A stretch of 64,000 nucleotides of DNA from DAIOEK01 sp963828285. GTDB taxonomy: Bacteria; Chloroflexota; Anaerolineae; Anaerolineales; Anaerolineaceae. The stretch is taken from contig CAWHEB010000001.1 of assembly GCA_963828285.1 (NCBI GenBank), forward strand, positions 496,001-560,000. The letters are read 5' to 3'. Both the position numbers and the translations under genes were made by a program. Position 1 is the first letter of the stretch. Every line of letters begins with the position of its first letter. Below, piece by piece: positions 34,860 through 43,159 of this stretch. Under the pieces are notes generated by a model. That model was not told the DNA's origin. It saw only the letters and a list, made by a program, of their open reading frames with translations, and did not search any database.

Positions 34860-35800
34860 TCATTCCAACTGCTTCACCCAGGTATGTGGATGCAATGAAA
34901 TAATGTCTTCCATGTAACATACTGCTGTGCTTTCAGTTAATGCAACGGCAGCACCCGTTGCTGCAGCCCATGCCAATGCACTTGACCATGATTCACCATT
35001 TGCCAGGTGATGTACGATAGCAGCCGAAACAGCGTCACCTGCACCTGCTGCATTAATTTCCTTAATAACCCGGCTGCACCCAGCTTGAAAAATACCTTCA
35101 GGTGTAAATGCCAGGATTCCCTCTTTCCCACAAGTGATCACAAAAGAGTCTATTTGATGCGTCTCCATTTGAAATTTGCATGCGGATATCCACTCATCCA
35201 ATCCGTTCAGCACCACCTCGAAAGTATCCTGGAATTCCACCTGATTCATTTTTACAATATCCGGTTTTTCTTTCAATGCAATCAGAAGTGGCTCGCCAAA
35301 ATGATCAATAAGGGTTCTCACTCGATTAATCCTTAATGAATGAATGATCCTCGCGTATATATCGATTGGTGCGCCAGACGGAAGTGAACCGGCCATTATC
35401 CCCCATTTTGCTTTTTTAGAGGACTTGGTGATTTTCTCTAACAAAAGGTTGGCACTCTGCTTCGGTAACCCCATAACCATAGGTAGTAAGATGAGTATGC
35501 CGGTTCAGGTCAGTTTCTACGATAATATTTGCTTCCCTTGTCTCACCATTCACCCAGATTAATTCATGAGGGATGTTATTTTTATCAAGTAAATCCCTTG
35601 AGAATTTCTCCATTCTTCCCTGCGATAAACGAAATCGCGCGTGTTTCAGCTCCAATCGTCTGAAGAACCAGTGCAGTATCAAGCCCTTTACCCCCGATAC
35701 AAAGATCCGTTTTAGCCACGCGAATATGGGCATCCGGGGTGAAATGGTCGATAAAGAATACTCTATCCAAAGCGGCATTCAGATTGATAGCGAGGATCAT
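34860..35800 (-). CDS. PfkB-family 1-phosphofructokinase / tagatose-6-phosphate kinase, two frame breaks
   Basis: About 312 residues across three frame segments. The N-terminus 'MILAINLNAALDRVFFID' and 'DLCIGGKGLDTALVLQTIGA' (sugar-binding loop) are followed near 35612 by an extra base, then 'DLLDKNNIPHELIWVNGETR', a second extra base near 35478 in a G4 run, and the C-terminal half with 'GIMAGSLPSGAPIDIYARI' and the PfkB signature 'KEINAAGAGDAVSAAI' (anion hole and catalytic Asp). This is the fructose-1-phosphate/tagatose-6-phosphate branch, so the product is probably a ketohexose bisphosphate for the adjacent aldolase gene, 1 bp upstream. Confidence 0.87.
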
Positions 35801-35801
35801 A

Positions 35802-36398
35802 CTACTTCCTCAAAAGAGAACTTTTGACTATTAGGCAATAGGCGTTTTCGTCAATCCGTTCCAGTGCATCCAGCGTTTTGTCGAAATCCTGACCAGCCAG
35901 GATGATGCCATGGCTTGGCAATAATACTCCTGCTGCCTGCTTACGAATCATGGCTTCCTTACCCTGTAATGCCTCGATTACATTCAACCCAAGTTCTTTT
36001 GTATGGGCGGCAGCAGGTTTACACAACTCGATCACTCCGAATTTTTGGGTGGATTCCAAAACCGGTTCAATTGGTATACTATACGCAGTAAATGGCATCA
36101 CATGAAATGGGTGTGCATGGACAACCGCTTGTGCATCAGGAAAGTTCCGGTAAATATACAGATGCGACCATCCCTCCCTGGAAAACCTTGGATCATTAGC
36201 AATTTCATCATCTGCCCATTTACCTGTAACCAACTCATCTTCGGTGAGATCCCAATGGTAACGCTGTCCGGCAAATCGCGGGCTCATATACACTGTATCA
36301 CCATCACGGGCACTGATATTTCCACCGCACATATCCGTCAGCCGTTTATCAAACATAATCCGGCCTGCATCACATAATTTTTTGCCTAAAATTGACAT
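35802..36398 (-). CDS. Class II aldolase/adducin-family sugar-phosphate aldolase
   Basis: 198 residues from the chosen ATG (36398), which has AGGG 5-6 bases ahead; an earlier ATG at 36404 lacks such spacing and further upstream codons overlap the promoter. Motifs: 'MFDKRLTDMCGGNISARDG' (phosphate loop), 'SHLYIYRNFPDAQAVVHAHP' (zinc His-x-His) and 'GVLLPSHGIILAG'. The family includes L-fuculose- and rhamnulose-phosphate aldolases and fructose-bisphosphate-like members. As first gene of an operon with two kinases and isomerases, it probably cleaves the final phosphorylated ketose to triose units. Confidence 0.88.
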   Translation of the reverse strand: MSILGKKLCDAGRIMFDKRLTDMCGGNISARDGDTVYMSPRFAGQRYHWDLTEDELVTGKWADDEIANDPRFSREGWSHLYIYRNFPDAQAVVHAHPFHVMPFTAYSIPIEPVLESTQKFGVIELCKPAAAHTKELGLNVIEALQGKEAMIRKQAAGVLLPSHGIILAGQDFDKTLDALERIDENAYCLIVKSSLLRK

Positions 36399-36429
36399 AA
36401 TCATCCCTATTTGTTGTATGCTTTGATTT

Positions 36430-36457
36430 ATTCTAAATTGCAATTGGCTTTTGTCAA
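36430..36457 (-). promoter_or_regulatory. Sigma-70-type promoter for the aldolase-kinase-isomerase operon
   Basis: On the minus strand TTGACA (36457-36452), a 16-base spacer and TAGAAT (36435-36430), 32 bp before the chosen aldolase ATG. A second TTGACAAAT lies 13 bp further upstream. The whole 336-bp region up to the divergent dehydrogenase gene (36399-36734) is AT-rich. It also holds a TTGACA at 36658 pointing toward that gene, with no clear -10 box, and no other gene. Confidence 0.65.
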
Positions 36458-36734
36458 TATTATTTGTCAATTTGCTCTGTTTTTCTATTGATTTTTTCTC
36501 CAAATTTTTCTTATAATACCTGGGAATGAACATATACAAGGAAAGTTTTTATTGCCTTCATTTCACACTTCATGATTAGGTGCGTATTCGAATTAGGATA
36601 ATTGGAAACCAAATCTTCAAATTTCTGGAGGATCTTGATTTTGAATTTACCAAGTATTTGACAATGCCAAAACGTCAAATTATTTTGATAAACCACTTGG
36701 GTTATTCCACACCATTAGAAATGGAGCAGAGATT

Positions 36735-37761
36735 ATGATTCCAAAAACAATGCGAGCAGCAGTATTTGAGAGTGAAGGTCGACTGATACTTAAAGATGTG
36801 GAGGTTCCAAAGATCGAGCGTAACGATCAGGTATTATTAAAAGTTGAAGCAGTAAGTATTTGCGGAACTGATGTACATATCATGTCTGTTCCACCCGGTT
36901 TTTTAGCTACCCCAAATACAATTTTAGGCCATGAGTTCGTTGGATCTGTGGTTGCGAAGGGAACCTCGGTAACCCATTTGGAGCTGGGTGACCATGTTGT
37001 TGTAAATCCAAATGATTATTGTGGTGTCTGCACATACTGCCGCAAAAACCTGCCCAATCAATGTGAAAATTTAATTGGAATGGGTATTTATGTTAATGGT
37101 GCGTTTGCAGATTACTGCTGTGTTTCGGGCAAGGTCGCCTATAAAATAAGCAAGAGTGTTCCAATTGAGCAAGCTGCTTTTGCCGAACCACTTGCATGCG
37201 CGATAAATGGCAATCATAAAATAAATATCCAGCCCGGAGAAACAGCTGCGGTAATCGGGTGCGGTCCTATTGGATTATTAATGGGAATGTTGCTTAAAGT
37301 TGGTGGTGCTGGCAAAATATTTATGGTAGATCGAGCTCCTTATCGGCTTGATGCTGCCAGAAAGTTAAAGATTGGCAAGGTTATCGATGCATCAAAGGAA
37401 TCACTTGTCGATATCGTAAAAGAAGAAACGGATATCGGTGTGGATATTGTTGCGGATATGGTGGGCTCGCAACTCACACAGTCGATTGATATTGTACGAA
37501 AAAATGGTAAAGTGATCCTTTTCGGATTAGATTCCCGCTCAGTTTCTCAATTTCCACAGATAACGATCACAAGCAAGGAATTACAGGTGATGGGATCCTG
37601 GCTGGCCAATGCCACTTTTCCTGAAGCTGTTCGTCTGCTGGAGAGTGGATTATTGGACATCGCAGAGCCTGATCACAGAAGTCATTCCCCTATCAGAAAT
37701 TCACCGAGGGATTGACCGATTAGCACGAGGTGAAGCTGTAAAAATCATCGTGAAACCATAA
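36735..37761 (+). CDS. Zinc-dependent alcohol/polyol dehydrogenase, one frame break near the end
   Basis: About 341 residues after removing one extra C near 37667. Catalytic zinc: 'SICGTDVH' (Cys), 'GHEFVGSVV' (His-Glu) and 'FAEPLACAING'. Structural zinc: 'CGVCTYCRKNLPNQC' (four Cys). Rossmann loop: 'AVIGCGPIGLLMGMLL'. After the break the protein ends 'LITEVIPLSEIHRGIDRL' and 'VKIIVKP' with TAA at 37759-37761. It is a sorbitol/galactitol-dehydrogenase-like enzyme, divergent from the aldolase operon, and may supply a ketose to it. A minus-strand terminator and tRNA gene follow. Confidence 0.9.
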
Positions 37762-37823
37762 GCAAACTATTAATAATCTAATGAGGTATAGAAGCATCAT
37801 CCACACTCCATTGTTAATAAAAC

Positions 37824-37850
37824 AAAAAAAGACCCCGATCACTCGAGGTC
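37824..37850 (-). terminator. Rho-independent terminator after tRNA-His
   Basis: On the minus strand GACCTCG (37850-37844) pairs with CGGGGTC (37837-37831), including one G:T pair, around a 6-base loop. It is followed at once by seven T (37830-37824). It lies 12 bp after the tRNA 3' end. Confidence 0.85.
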
Positions 37851-37861
37851 CATTCGATTTT

Positions 37862-37937
37862 TGGGGTGGCTGATGGGGGTCGAACCCACAACAACTTGAT
37901 CCACAGTCAAGCACTCTGCCATTGAGCTACAGCCACC
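37862..37937 (-). tRNA. tRNA-His (anticodon GUG)
   Basis: A full 76-base cloverleaf on the minus strand. The acceptor begins with the extra G(-1) characteristic of tRNA-His, facing C73, and the CCA end is encoded (complement at 37862-37864). The anticodon stem CTTGA/TCAAG encloses the loop CTGTGGA with anticodon GTG. The T-arm has GTTCGACCC. It lies 34 bp downstream of hisS on the same strand and is followed by a terminator, so the synthetase and its tRNA are probably co-transcribed. Confidence 0.97.
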
Positions 37938-37971
37938 ATAGCGACGGGTATTTTATCACACTTGCGTCTGC

Positions 37972-39240
37972 TTAGGCAACCTTTGTCTTAAGATACGCAC
38001 TCAGCTCACTCTGTGTCACTAATTCCTGTGTCCCGCTGCTCAAATCTTTAATCATCACACTCCCCTGTGCAGTTTCATCAGGACCGACCACGATGATCCA
38101 TTTCACATTCGTCTTATCCGCGTACTTGAACTGTTTCTGCAGCTTGGCTGGTTCAGGGTAGCAAACCACATTGATCCCTTCTGTCCGTAGCTTGTTACTG
38201 AGTATTATGGATTGCTCTGCCGAGGCTGCATCGAAAATGGTCACCATAACCTGCGCCGGGAAGGTATTCAATACCGGCAGGCAGCCATACTTCTGCAGGA
38301 CCAACCGGATGACGACATCTCCCATGGCAAAGCCGATCCCACCGACAGGCAGTCCACCTACGTCCGCGACCAGGTTGTCGTATCGTCCGCCGCCCAGTAT
38401 GGCACGGAATTCTCCGTCGCTGTCGCGAGCTTCGAAAACGGTTCCGGTGTAATATTCCAATCCACGGATGATATTCGGATCATAGCTTAGGAATTCCGCG
38501 AAACCAATCTTCTCCAGGAGTGAAAACGTTTTGGTCAGTGTTTCCGATTTTTGCCAAAGGTCTTTATTGTCTAAAAGATCCAACAGGTCAGTCACCTGAG
38601 ATTCTGTGAATCCACTTTCCACCGCGTATGTTTTCCAGGCGTCGAGCTTCAATTTGTCCTTGCGGTCTATTAAATGAAAGGCTTTCTTCAGCTCAGCCTG
38701 CCCAATACCGATATTTGCCAGTTCCGTCTCCATAAGTTGACGATTATTCACCAGGATCTTCACCTGTTCAGGTTTCAATCCCGCATTTCGCAGGAATGAG
38801 CAGGCAATGGATAATAGTTCAGCATCCGCTTCAGCACTGTTCGCACCGATCAGGTCAATATTCCACTGAAAGAACTCACGGGTGCGACCTTTTTGAGGCT
38901 GTTCATAGCGCCAGAAAGGTCCGTAAGACCACCAGCGGGCAGGGAAGGTCAACTCTCCCTGTTTGAATGCGATCATTCTTGCCAGGCTGGGGGTGAGCTC
39001 AGGTCTGAGGGCGATCAAATCTCCGCGCCTGTCGGGGAAGACAAAACTCTGTTCCTTAACCAGTTCATCCCCGGATTTCGCAGCGTACAATTCCAGTTTC
39101 TCAATGAACGGACCGTCATATTCCTGATATCCGAATGAATTGGACACCTTTCCGATCTGTTGATACAACCAGCTTCGGACTGCCATATCCTCAGGATAGA
39201 AATCCCGCATACCTTTAACGCCCTGGATCAATGCTTTCAT
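37972..39240 (-). CDS. hisS: Histidyl-tRNA synthetase
   Basis: 422 residues, normal for bacterial HisRS. Class II core: 'GMRDFYPEDMAVRSWLYQQI' at the N-terminus, motif 2 region 'FWRYEQPQKGRTREF', the histidine-specific 'RGLEYYTGTVFEA', and motif 3 'GIGFAMGDVVIRL' preceded by 'GGGRYDNLVADVGGL'. A C-terminal anticodon-binding domain (about 325-422) follows. It charges tRNA-His in the cytoplasm; the tRNA-His gene lies directly downstream. The 155 bp to the divergent DRTGG gene hold the promoter region for both. Confidence 0.97.
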   Translation of the reverse strand: MKALIQGVKGMRDFYPEDMAVRSWLYQQIGKVSNSFGYQEYDGPFIEKLELYAAKSGDELVKEQSFVFPDRRGDLIALRPELTPSLARMIAFKQGELTFPARWWSYGPFWRYEQPQKGRTREFFQWNIDLIGANSAEADAELLSIACSFLRNAGLKPEQVKILVNNRQLMETELANIGIGQAELKKAFHLIDRKDKLKLDAWKTYAVESGFTESQVTDLLDLLDNKDLWQKSETLTKTFSLLEKIGFAEFLSYDPNIIRGLEYYTGTVFEARDSDGEFRAILGGGRYDNLVADVGGLPVGGIGFAMGDVVIRLVLQKYGCLPVLNTFPAQVMVTIFDAASAEQSIILSNKLRTEGINVVCYPEPAKLQKQFKYADKTNVKWIIVVGPDETAQGSVMIKDLSSGTQELVTQSELSAYLKTKVA

Positions 39241-39325
39241 AATTCACCTATGATAATAATGATGACTAATAGGCATATTTTAACACGCTATTAATCATAT
39301 TTATCCATAAATGGGCTGTAATCAG

Positions 39326-39353
39326 TTGTCTATGCATTATAGTAATGTATACT
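39326..39353 (+). promoter_or_regulatory. Candidate promoter of the redox regulatory block
   Basis: TTGTCT (39326-39331), a 16-base spacer and TATACT (39348-39353), 42 bp before the first DRTGG gene. The -10 box is good and the -35 box fair. Confidence 0.5.
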
Positions 39354-39395
39354 AACATATTGTCCGATTCGTTTTTTTTCAAGAGCTGGTAAAGA

Positions 39396-39782
39396 ATGAT
39401 GATGAAACTGGTTGAATTATTAAAGATCATAGACGGGACCATGCTAAGTAATTGCGAGGATCTGGATCGTGAGATCAAGGGTGGATGCGGAGCAGATCTC
39501 ATGAGCGATGTTCTCGCGTTCATTCAGCCTGATGCCGTATTATTAACCGGATTATGCAATCCGCAAGTTGTGCGCACTGCCCATATGGCTGATGTTGCCG
39601 CCATCGTAGTCGTCCGTGGAAAAAGACCCCCAGCCGAGACGATCCAACTAGCGAATGAAGAATGCATACCTCTGATTTCAACTCCTTATGGTACTTTTGA
39701 ACTTTGTGGAAGACTTTACGCGGCGGGACTACCATCTCTGGAAAAACCCGTCGGTGATGGACCCTGTAACTGCGACGAATAA
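39396..39782 (+). CDS. DRTGG-domain protein, first copy
   Basis: 128 residues with the beta/alpha DRTGG fold: 'LVELLKIIDGTMLSNCED', 'GGCGADLMSDVLAFIQPDAV', 'VVRTAHMADVAAIVVVRGK' and 'ECIPLISTPYGTFELCGRL'. Such small proteins are encoded beside [FeFe]-hydrogenase and NADH-linked redox complexes in many anaerobes and are thought to be regulatory; the ligand is not established. The C-terminal 'GDGPCNCDE' adds a Cys pair. Three ATG codons in a row (39396, 39399, 39402) leave the start open by two residues. First gene of the plus-strand redox locus. Confidence 0.82.
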   Translation: MMMKLVELLKIIDGTMLSNCEDLDREIKGGCGADLMSDVLAFIQPDAVLLTGLCNPQVVRTAHMADVAAIVVVRGKRPPAETIQLANEECIPLISTPYGTFELCGRLYAAGLPSLEKPVGDGPCNCDE

Positions 39783-39804
39783 TTCTTCTTAATGGGAGTT
39801 GTCG

Positions 39805-40806
39805 ATGAGCGAAAACGTTAAATCTGGCCGAGTTATGACCGACGCGAACGCAGAAGACATTACCCGTACCGAAGAACTCTCCTATGAATTAAAGATAAAT
39901 CAGGTAATGACCAGTAAAATGCAGGTCATTACCCCTCAAATGACCATGGACACAGTGTCTGAGCTCTTTCGCACTTCAAGGATCTCAGGCGCTCCTGTTG
40001 TTGTAGATGACAAGCTGGTCGGGATCCTCAGTATTGAGGATCTCATTCAATCCCTGCGCGCATATGATCTGGTTGCACCAGTTAGCAAGTACATGTCCCG
40101 GAAAGTGATCACCGTCCGGGAAGCAGATCCGGTAATCGAAGCATTAAAGACCTTCGTACATGCCCATGTAGGACGTCTACCGGTAGTCAATGATGAAGGT
40201 GCTTTGGTTGGGATCATCACAAAAGGGGATGTAACCCGCGGCCTTCTACGGGCTTTACAACATGATTTTAAGGAAGAAGAAGTCCGCCGGTACCGAGCCA
40301 GCCACCTCTTTGAAGATATCTCCTCCAACCGTACCAGTCTCATCTTAAGGTACACGATCAAAGTTGGAGATTTCAACCACGGAGGTACGGCATCCAGCTC
40401 GATCAAACGGGCACTTATCCGCCTGGGAGCATCACCTCAGATCGCGAGGCGCTGCGGAATTGCCATCTATGAAGCGGAAATGAACCTCATCATCCACACC
40501 ACCAACGGTGGGACAATCCGCGTGGAGATCGAACCGCATCAGATCACCATGGAAGCCACCGACGATGGACCGGGTATCAATGACGTCGAACTTGCCATGC
40601 GACCCGGTTGGTCAACCGCCACAGAGGAGATCCGTGAGATGGGATTTGGTGCTGGTATGGGTCTGGTCAATATCACACGTTGTGTTGATAATATGAAACT
40701 TGATTCCACGAAAGAAAAAGGAACCAAGTTAAAAATGAAGATATTCCTAAAAGATCAAGATTCTTTTGCAGAAGCTTACCCCCAACCTCAGGAGAAACAG
40801 GCATGA
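39805..40806 (+). CDS. CBS-domain pair fused to an HATPase (anti-sigma-like) ATP-binding domain
   Basis: 333 residues. Two CBS motifs (about 30-150: 'VMTSKMQVITPQMTMDTVSE', 'YMSRKVITVREADPVIEAL', 'GRLPVVNDEGALVGIITKGD') normally bind adenine nucleotides. A C-terminal GHKL ATPase domain (about 190-330) of the RsbW/serine-kinase type has 'YEAEMNLIIHT' (N box), 'DDGPGI' (G1) and 'GFGAGMGLVNI' (G2). No phosphoacceptor His domain is present. The start at 39805 has GGGAG six bases ahead. Genes of this architecture flank NADH-linked hydrogenases in Clostridia. I infer that it senses energy or redox state for the downstream complex. Confidence 0.88.
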   Translation: MSENVKSGRVMTDANAEDITRTEELSYELKINQVMTSKMQVITPQMTMDTVSELFRTSRISGAPVVVDDKLVGILSIEDLIQSLRAYDLVAPVSKYMSRKVITVREADPVIEALKTFVHAHVGRLPVVNDEGALVGIITKGDVTRGLLRALQHDFKEEEVRRYRASHLFEDISSNRTSLILRYTIKVGDFNHGGTASSSIKRALIRLGASPQIARRCGIAIYEAEMNLIIHTTNGGTIRVEIEPHQITMEATDDGPGINDVELAMRPGWSTATEEIREMGFGAGMGLVNITRCVDNMKLDSTKEKGTKLKMKIFLKDQDSFAEAYPQPQEKQA

Positions 40807-41144
40807 ACTTACAGGAAGTCATTGATCACCTTAATCTAAAGGTATTAACCACCCCAAAGGATTTTTCTGCAGAAACTCCTTCCAGTTGCTATTCGGCAGA
40901 TTTGCTGAGCTGTGTTATGTCTGGTGCTCAGCATCAAAGTATCTGGATCACTCTGCAGTGCCATGGAAATATTGTTGCTGTTGCCGCATTGTTGGACCTA
41001 ACCGCAATCATTATTACGGAAGATGCGCAGCCCGATGAAGAAACCATAACCAAAGCCAACGAAGAAGGCATTACCATTCTAAGCACCGCAGAAAAGAATT
41101 ACGAAGTTTGCGGTCACTTATGGGAATTGGGACTTCATCCTTAG
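40803..41144 (+). CDS. DRTGG-domain protein, second copy
   Basis: 113 residues, distantly similar to the protein at 39396: 'NLQEVIDHLNLKVLTTPKDF', 'SCYSADLLSCVMSGAQHQSI', 'AALLDLTAIIITEDAQPDEE' and 'GITILSTAEKNYEVCGHLW'. It overlaps the preceding ATPase gene by 4 bp (ATGA), so the two are coupled and probably act together. Function inferred as regulatory partner only. Confidence 0.82.
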   Translation: MNLQEVIDHLNLKVLTTPKDFSAETPSSCYSADLLSCVMSGAQHQSIWITLQCHGNIVAVAALLDLTAIIITEDAQPDEETITKANEEGITILSTAEKNYEVCGHLWELGLHP

Positions 41145-41167
41145 ATTTTTTCATAAAGTAACCAAAA

Positions 41168-41908
41168 ATGTACTTTCGAGCTGAATTCCACGTTCATACG
41201 GTGCTTTCTCCCTGCGCCGAAGTGGAGATGATTCCCCCATTAATAATCGCGGAAGCGTTGGAAAAAGGAATCAACTTGCTCGCGATCACCGACCACAACG
41301 CCAGCGCCAATATTGAAGCAGTCATGTTAGCTGGCAGGCTAGTTGATATCACTGTCCTGCCAGGGATGGAAGTGCAGACGCGTGAAGAAGTTCACATGTT
41401 ATGTTTATTTGATACTCTTAAGCAAATTTCAGCCTGGCAAAAGATAGTAGATGAGCATTTGCCAAATTTGCAAAACGATGCTGAACATTTTGGAAGTCAA
41501 TTCGTTGTCGATCAGACCGGGGATTTCATCCGGGAAGAACCCAGATTATTGTTATGTTCCACTACTCTTTCGGTAAACCAGGCAGTTCAGGAAGTACATG
41601 AACTTGGTGGATTGGCAATCCCCGCGCATGTGAACCGAAAAGCTTTCGGATTAATCGAGAATCTCGGATTTATTCCACAGGATATTCCATTCGATGCTAT
41701 CGAAATATCACGTCACACCACACCTGAAGACTTTTTGGCAGGACAAAGATTTCCAGTCAACCTGCCGATCATCCAATCTGGCGATGTTCATCGGTTGGAT
41801 GAATTTATGGGGAAAATTGAATTGGAAATTGAATCTCGAAAAATTTGTGAGATTCGGAAAGCGTTTAATCAAGAAGAGGGCCGAACTTTCCGAATCAGCA
41901 CAGCCTAA
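41168..41908 (+). CDS. PHP-domain metal-dependent phosphoesterase
   Basis: 246 residues of the PHP fold. Metal-site motifs run in order: 'FRAEFHVHTVLSPCAEVEM' (His-x-His), 'LLAITDHNAS' (Asp-His), the Glu of 'VLPGMEVQT', 'LAIPAHVNRKAFG' (His) and 'IQSGDVHRL' (Asp-x-His). PHP proteins hydrolyse phosphoesters of nucleotides, histidinol phosphate or nucleic acids. This type accompanies DRTGG/CBS genes next to anaerobic hydrogenase loci, where it may degrade a nucleotide signal; that role is inference. 130 bp without a gene follow, with a perfect 14-bp palindrome. Confidence 0.88.
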   Translation: MYFRAEFHVHTVLSPCAEVEMIPPLIIAEALEKGINLLAITDHNASANIEAVMLAGRLVDITVLPGMEVQTREEVHMLCLFDTLKQISAWQKIVDEHLPNLQNDAEHFGSQFVVDQTGDFIREEPRLLLCSTTLSVNQAVQEVHELGGLAIPAHVNRKAFGLIENLGFIPQDIPFDAIEISRHTTPEDFLAGQRFPVNLPIIQSGDVHRLDEFMGKIELEIESRKICEIRKAFNQEEGRTFRISTA

Positions 41909-42000
41909 TTGACATGTCGCATACGCTTATGTGACATTTAGTCCTTACGTCCGCGTGCCGTAAAAGGTAGACTCATATTGGCATAAAATACGCGAATAGT

Positions 42001-42014
42001 AGGTATTCATACCT
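42001..42014. promoter_or_regulatory. Perfect palindrome upstream of the formate dehydrogenase complex genes
   Basis: AGGTAT-TC-ATACCT is a perfect 6-bp dyad, 23 bp before the NuoE-like ATG and just after an AT-rich TTGGCATAAAAT stretch. A short operator for an unknown regulator is plausible. Chance occurrence cannot be excluded. Confidence 0.35.
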
Positions 42015-42037
42015 TTGCATTAGGAGACCCTCGCATT

Positions 42038-42546
42038 ATGTATAAGATTTTAGAAAACGTTCCAGAAACCGATCCGGTACAAATTCCCCAAAAACGGGAA
42101 ATACTGGATCAAATCATCAATGACAATCGTTCTTTACAAGGCGCCACAATGGTTATCTTGAACGAAGTGCAGAGCAAGATTCGGCTTTATCTCTGAACCC
42201 ATGCAAGCCTATATTGCGCAAGAATTGCACATTCCGGTCAGCACGATCCATGGTGTTGTTAGTTTCTATTCCTTTTTTACAACCACACCTCGCGGAAAAC
42301 ATACCATCAAGTTCTGTATGGGGACTGCTTGTTACGTCGGTGGGATCGATCAGATCATTGAAAAAGCCAAAGCAACATCTGGGAATAGCTCCCGGACAAA
42401 CCACCAAGGACGGTCAGATCACCCTTGAAATTTGCCGCTGTGTTGGCGCCTGCAGCCAGGCACCTGTGGTCGTGGTGGATGAAGAATCCATTGGACGAGT
42501 AAAACCGAATAAATTTCCGCAAATTGTCAAGCAGTGCCAGGATTGA
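42038..42546 (+). CDS. NuoE/HndA-like [2Fe-2S] subunit, two frame breaks
   Basis: About 169 residues in three frame pieces: start 'MYKILENVPETDPVQIPQKR', then an extra base near 42180, 'PMQAYIAQELHIPVSTIHGV' with 'FYSFFTTTPRGKHTIKFCMG', an extra A near 42373, and 'LEICRCVGACSQAPVVVVD'. The four Cys of the thioredoxin-like [2Fe-2S] fold are there (Cys in 'FCMGTAC' and in 'CRCVGAC'). In NADH-linked hydrogenase and formate dehydrogenase complexes this subunit passes electrons with the NuoF-like flavoprotein. First structural gene of the locus. Confidence 0.87.
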
Positions 42547-42564
42547 TCCTGAAAAGGTATTATT

Positions 42565-43158
42565 GTGCGTGAATTAGCCCTCCATATTCTGGATATCGCA
42601 GAAAACAGTGTGAATGCAAAAGCGGATACCATCAAGATATCCGTTACAGAAAACGCGCACAGCGATAAGCTCAGTTTTTCGATCACAGACAATGGATGCG
42701 GTATGGATGAGGAGATGGTGAACATGGTCACCGATCCATTCGTCACCACCCGGACAACCCGTAAAGTCGGATTAGGTATTCCATTGCTAAAAGCTGCCGC
42801 TGAAGCCTGTAATGGCGGGTTATCGGTCACATCTGCCAAAGGTCGGGGAACCAAAATATCCTGCTGGTTCCAGCGCAGCCACATTGACCGCATGCCCCTT
42901 GGAGATGTTGTGAACACCATCTTGATGCTTGAAGTGGGATATCCTGTCATCCACTGGATATTTCGGTACGAATTCAACGATGAAATGTTTGAATTCGATG
43001 ATGAGTATTTCAAAAATGAATTGGGAGATTTACCTCTTTCTGAACCCTCAATTATTAAGTTCCTCAGAGAACATCTGATGCAAGGGATCGAAGGATTAAA
43101 AATTAGCGAACAATCAATAAAACAACATGCACTTCATTCATCCAAAACAGGAGTATAA
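42565..43158 (+). CDS. Stand-alone HATPase (histidine-kinase-type ATP-binding) protein
   Basis: 197 residues starting at GTG 42565 with AAGG ahead. GHKL motifs: 'LHILDIAENSVNA' (N box), 'ITDNGCGMDEEMV' (G1), 'TTRKVGLGIPLLKAAAEACN' (F/G2) and 'SAKGRGTKISCWF'. No dimerisation/phosphoacceptor or sensor domain is present. The C-terminal 70 residues are Asp/Glu-rich and family-specific. The gene lies between the NuoE-like and [2Fe-2S] genes, as it does in clostridial NADH-linked [FeFe]-hydrogenase clusters, and is thought to be regulatory. It is intact although both neighbours are broken by indels. Confidence 0.88.
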   Translation: MRELALHILDIAENSVNAKADTIKISVTENAHSDKLSFSITDNGCGMDEEMVNMVTDPFVTTRTTRKVGLGIPLLKAAAEACNGGLSVTSAKGRGTKISCWFQRSHIDRMPLGDVVNTILMLEVGYPVIHWIFRYEFNDEMFEFDDEYFKNELGDLPLSEPSIIKFLREHLMQGIEGLKISEQSIKQHALHSSKTGV

Positions 43159-43159
43159 A

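Noticed and set aside
36399..36734. Gene or small RNA in the 336-bp divergent region before the alcohol dehydrogenase
   Set aside because: The region is AT-rich with promoter boxes but no convincing coding frame, no hairpin with T tract and no riboswitch-like conserved core.
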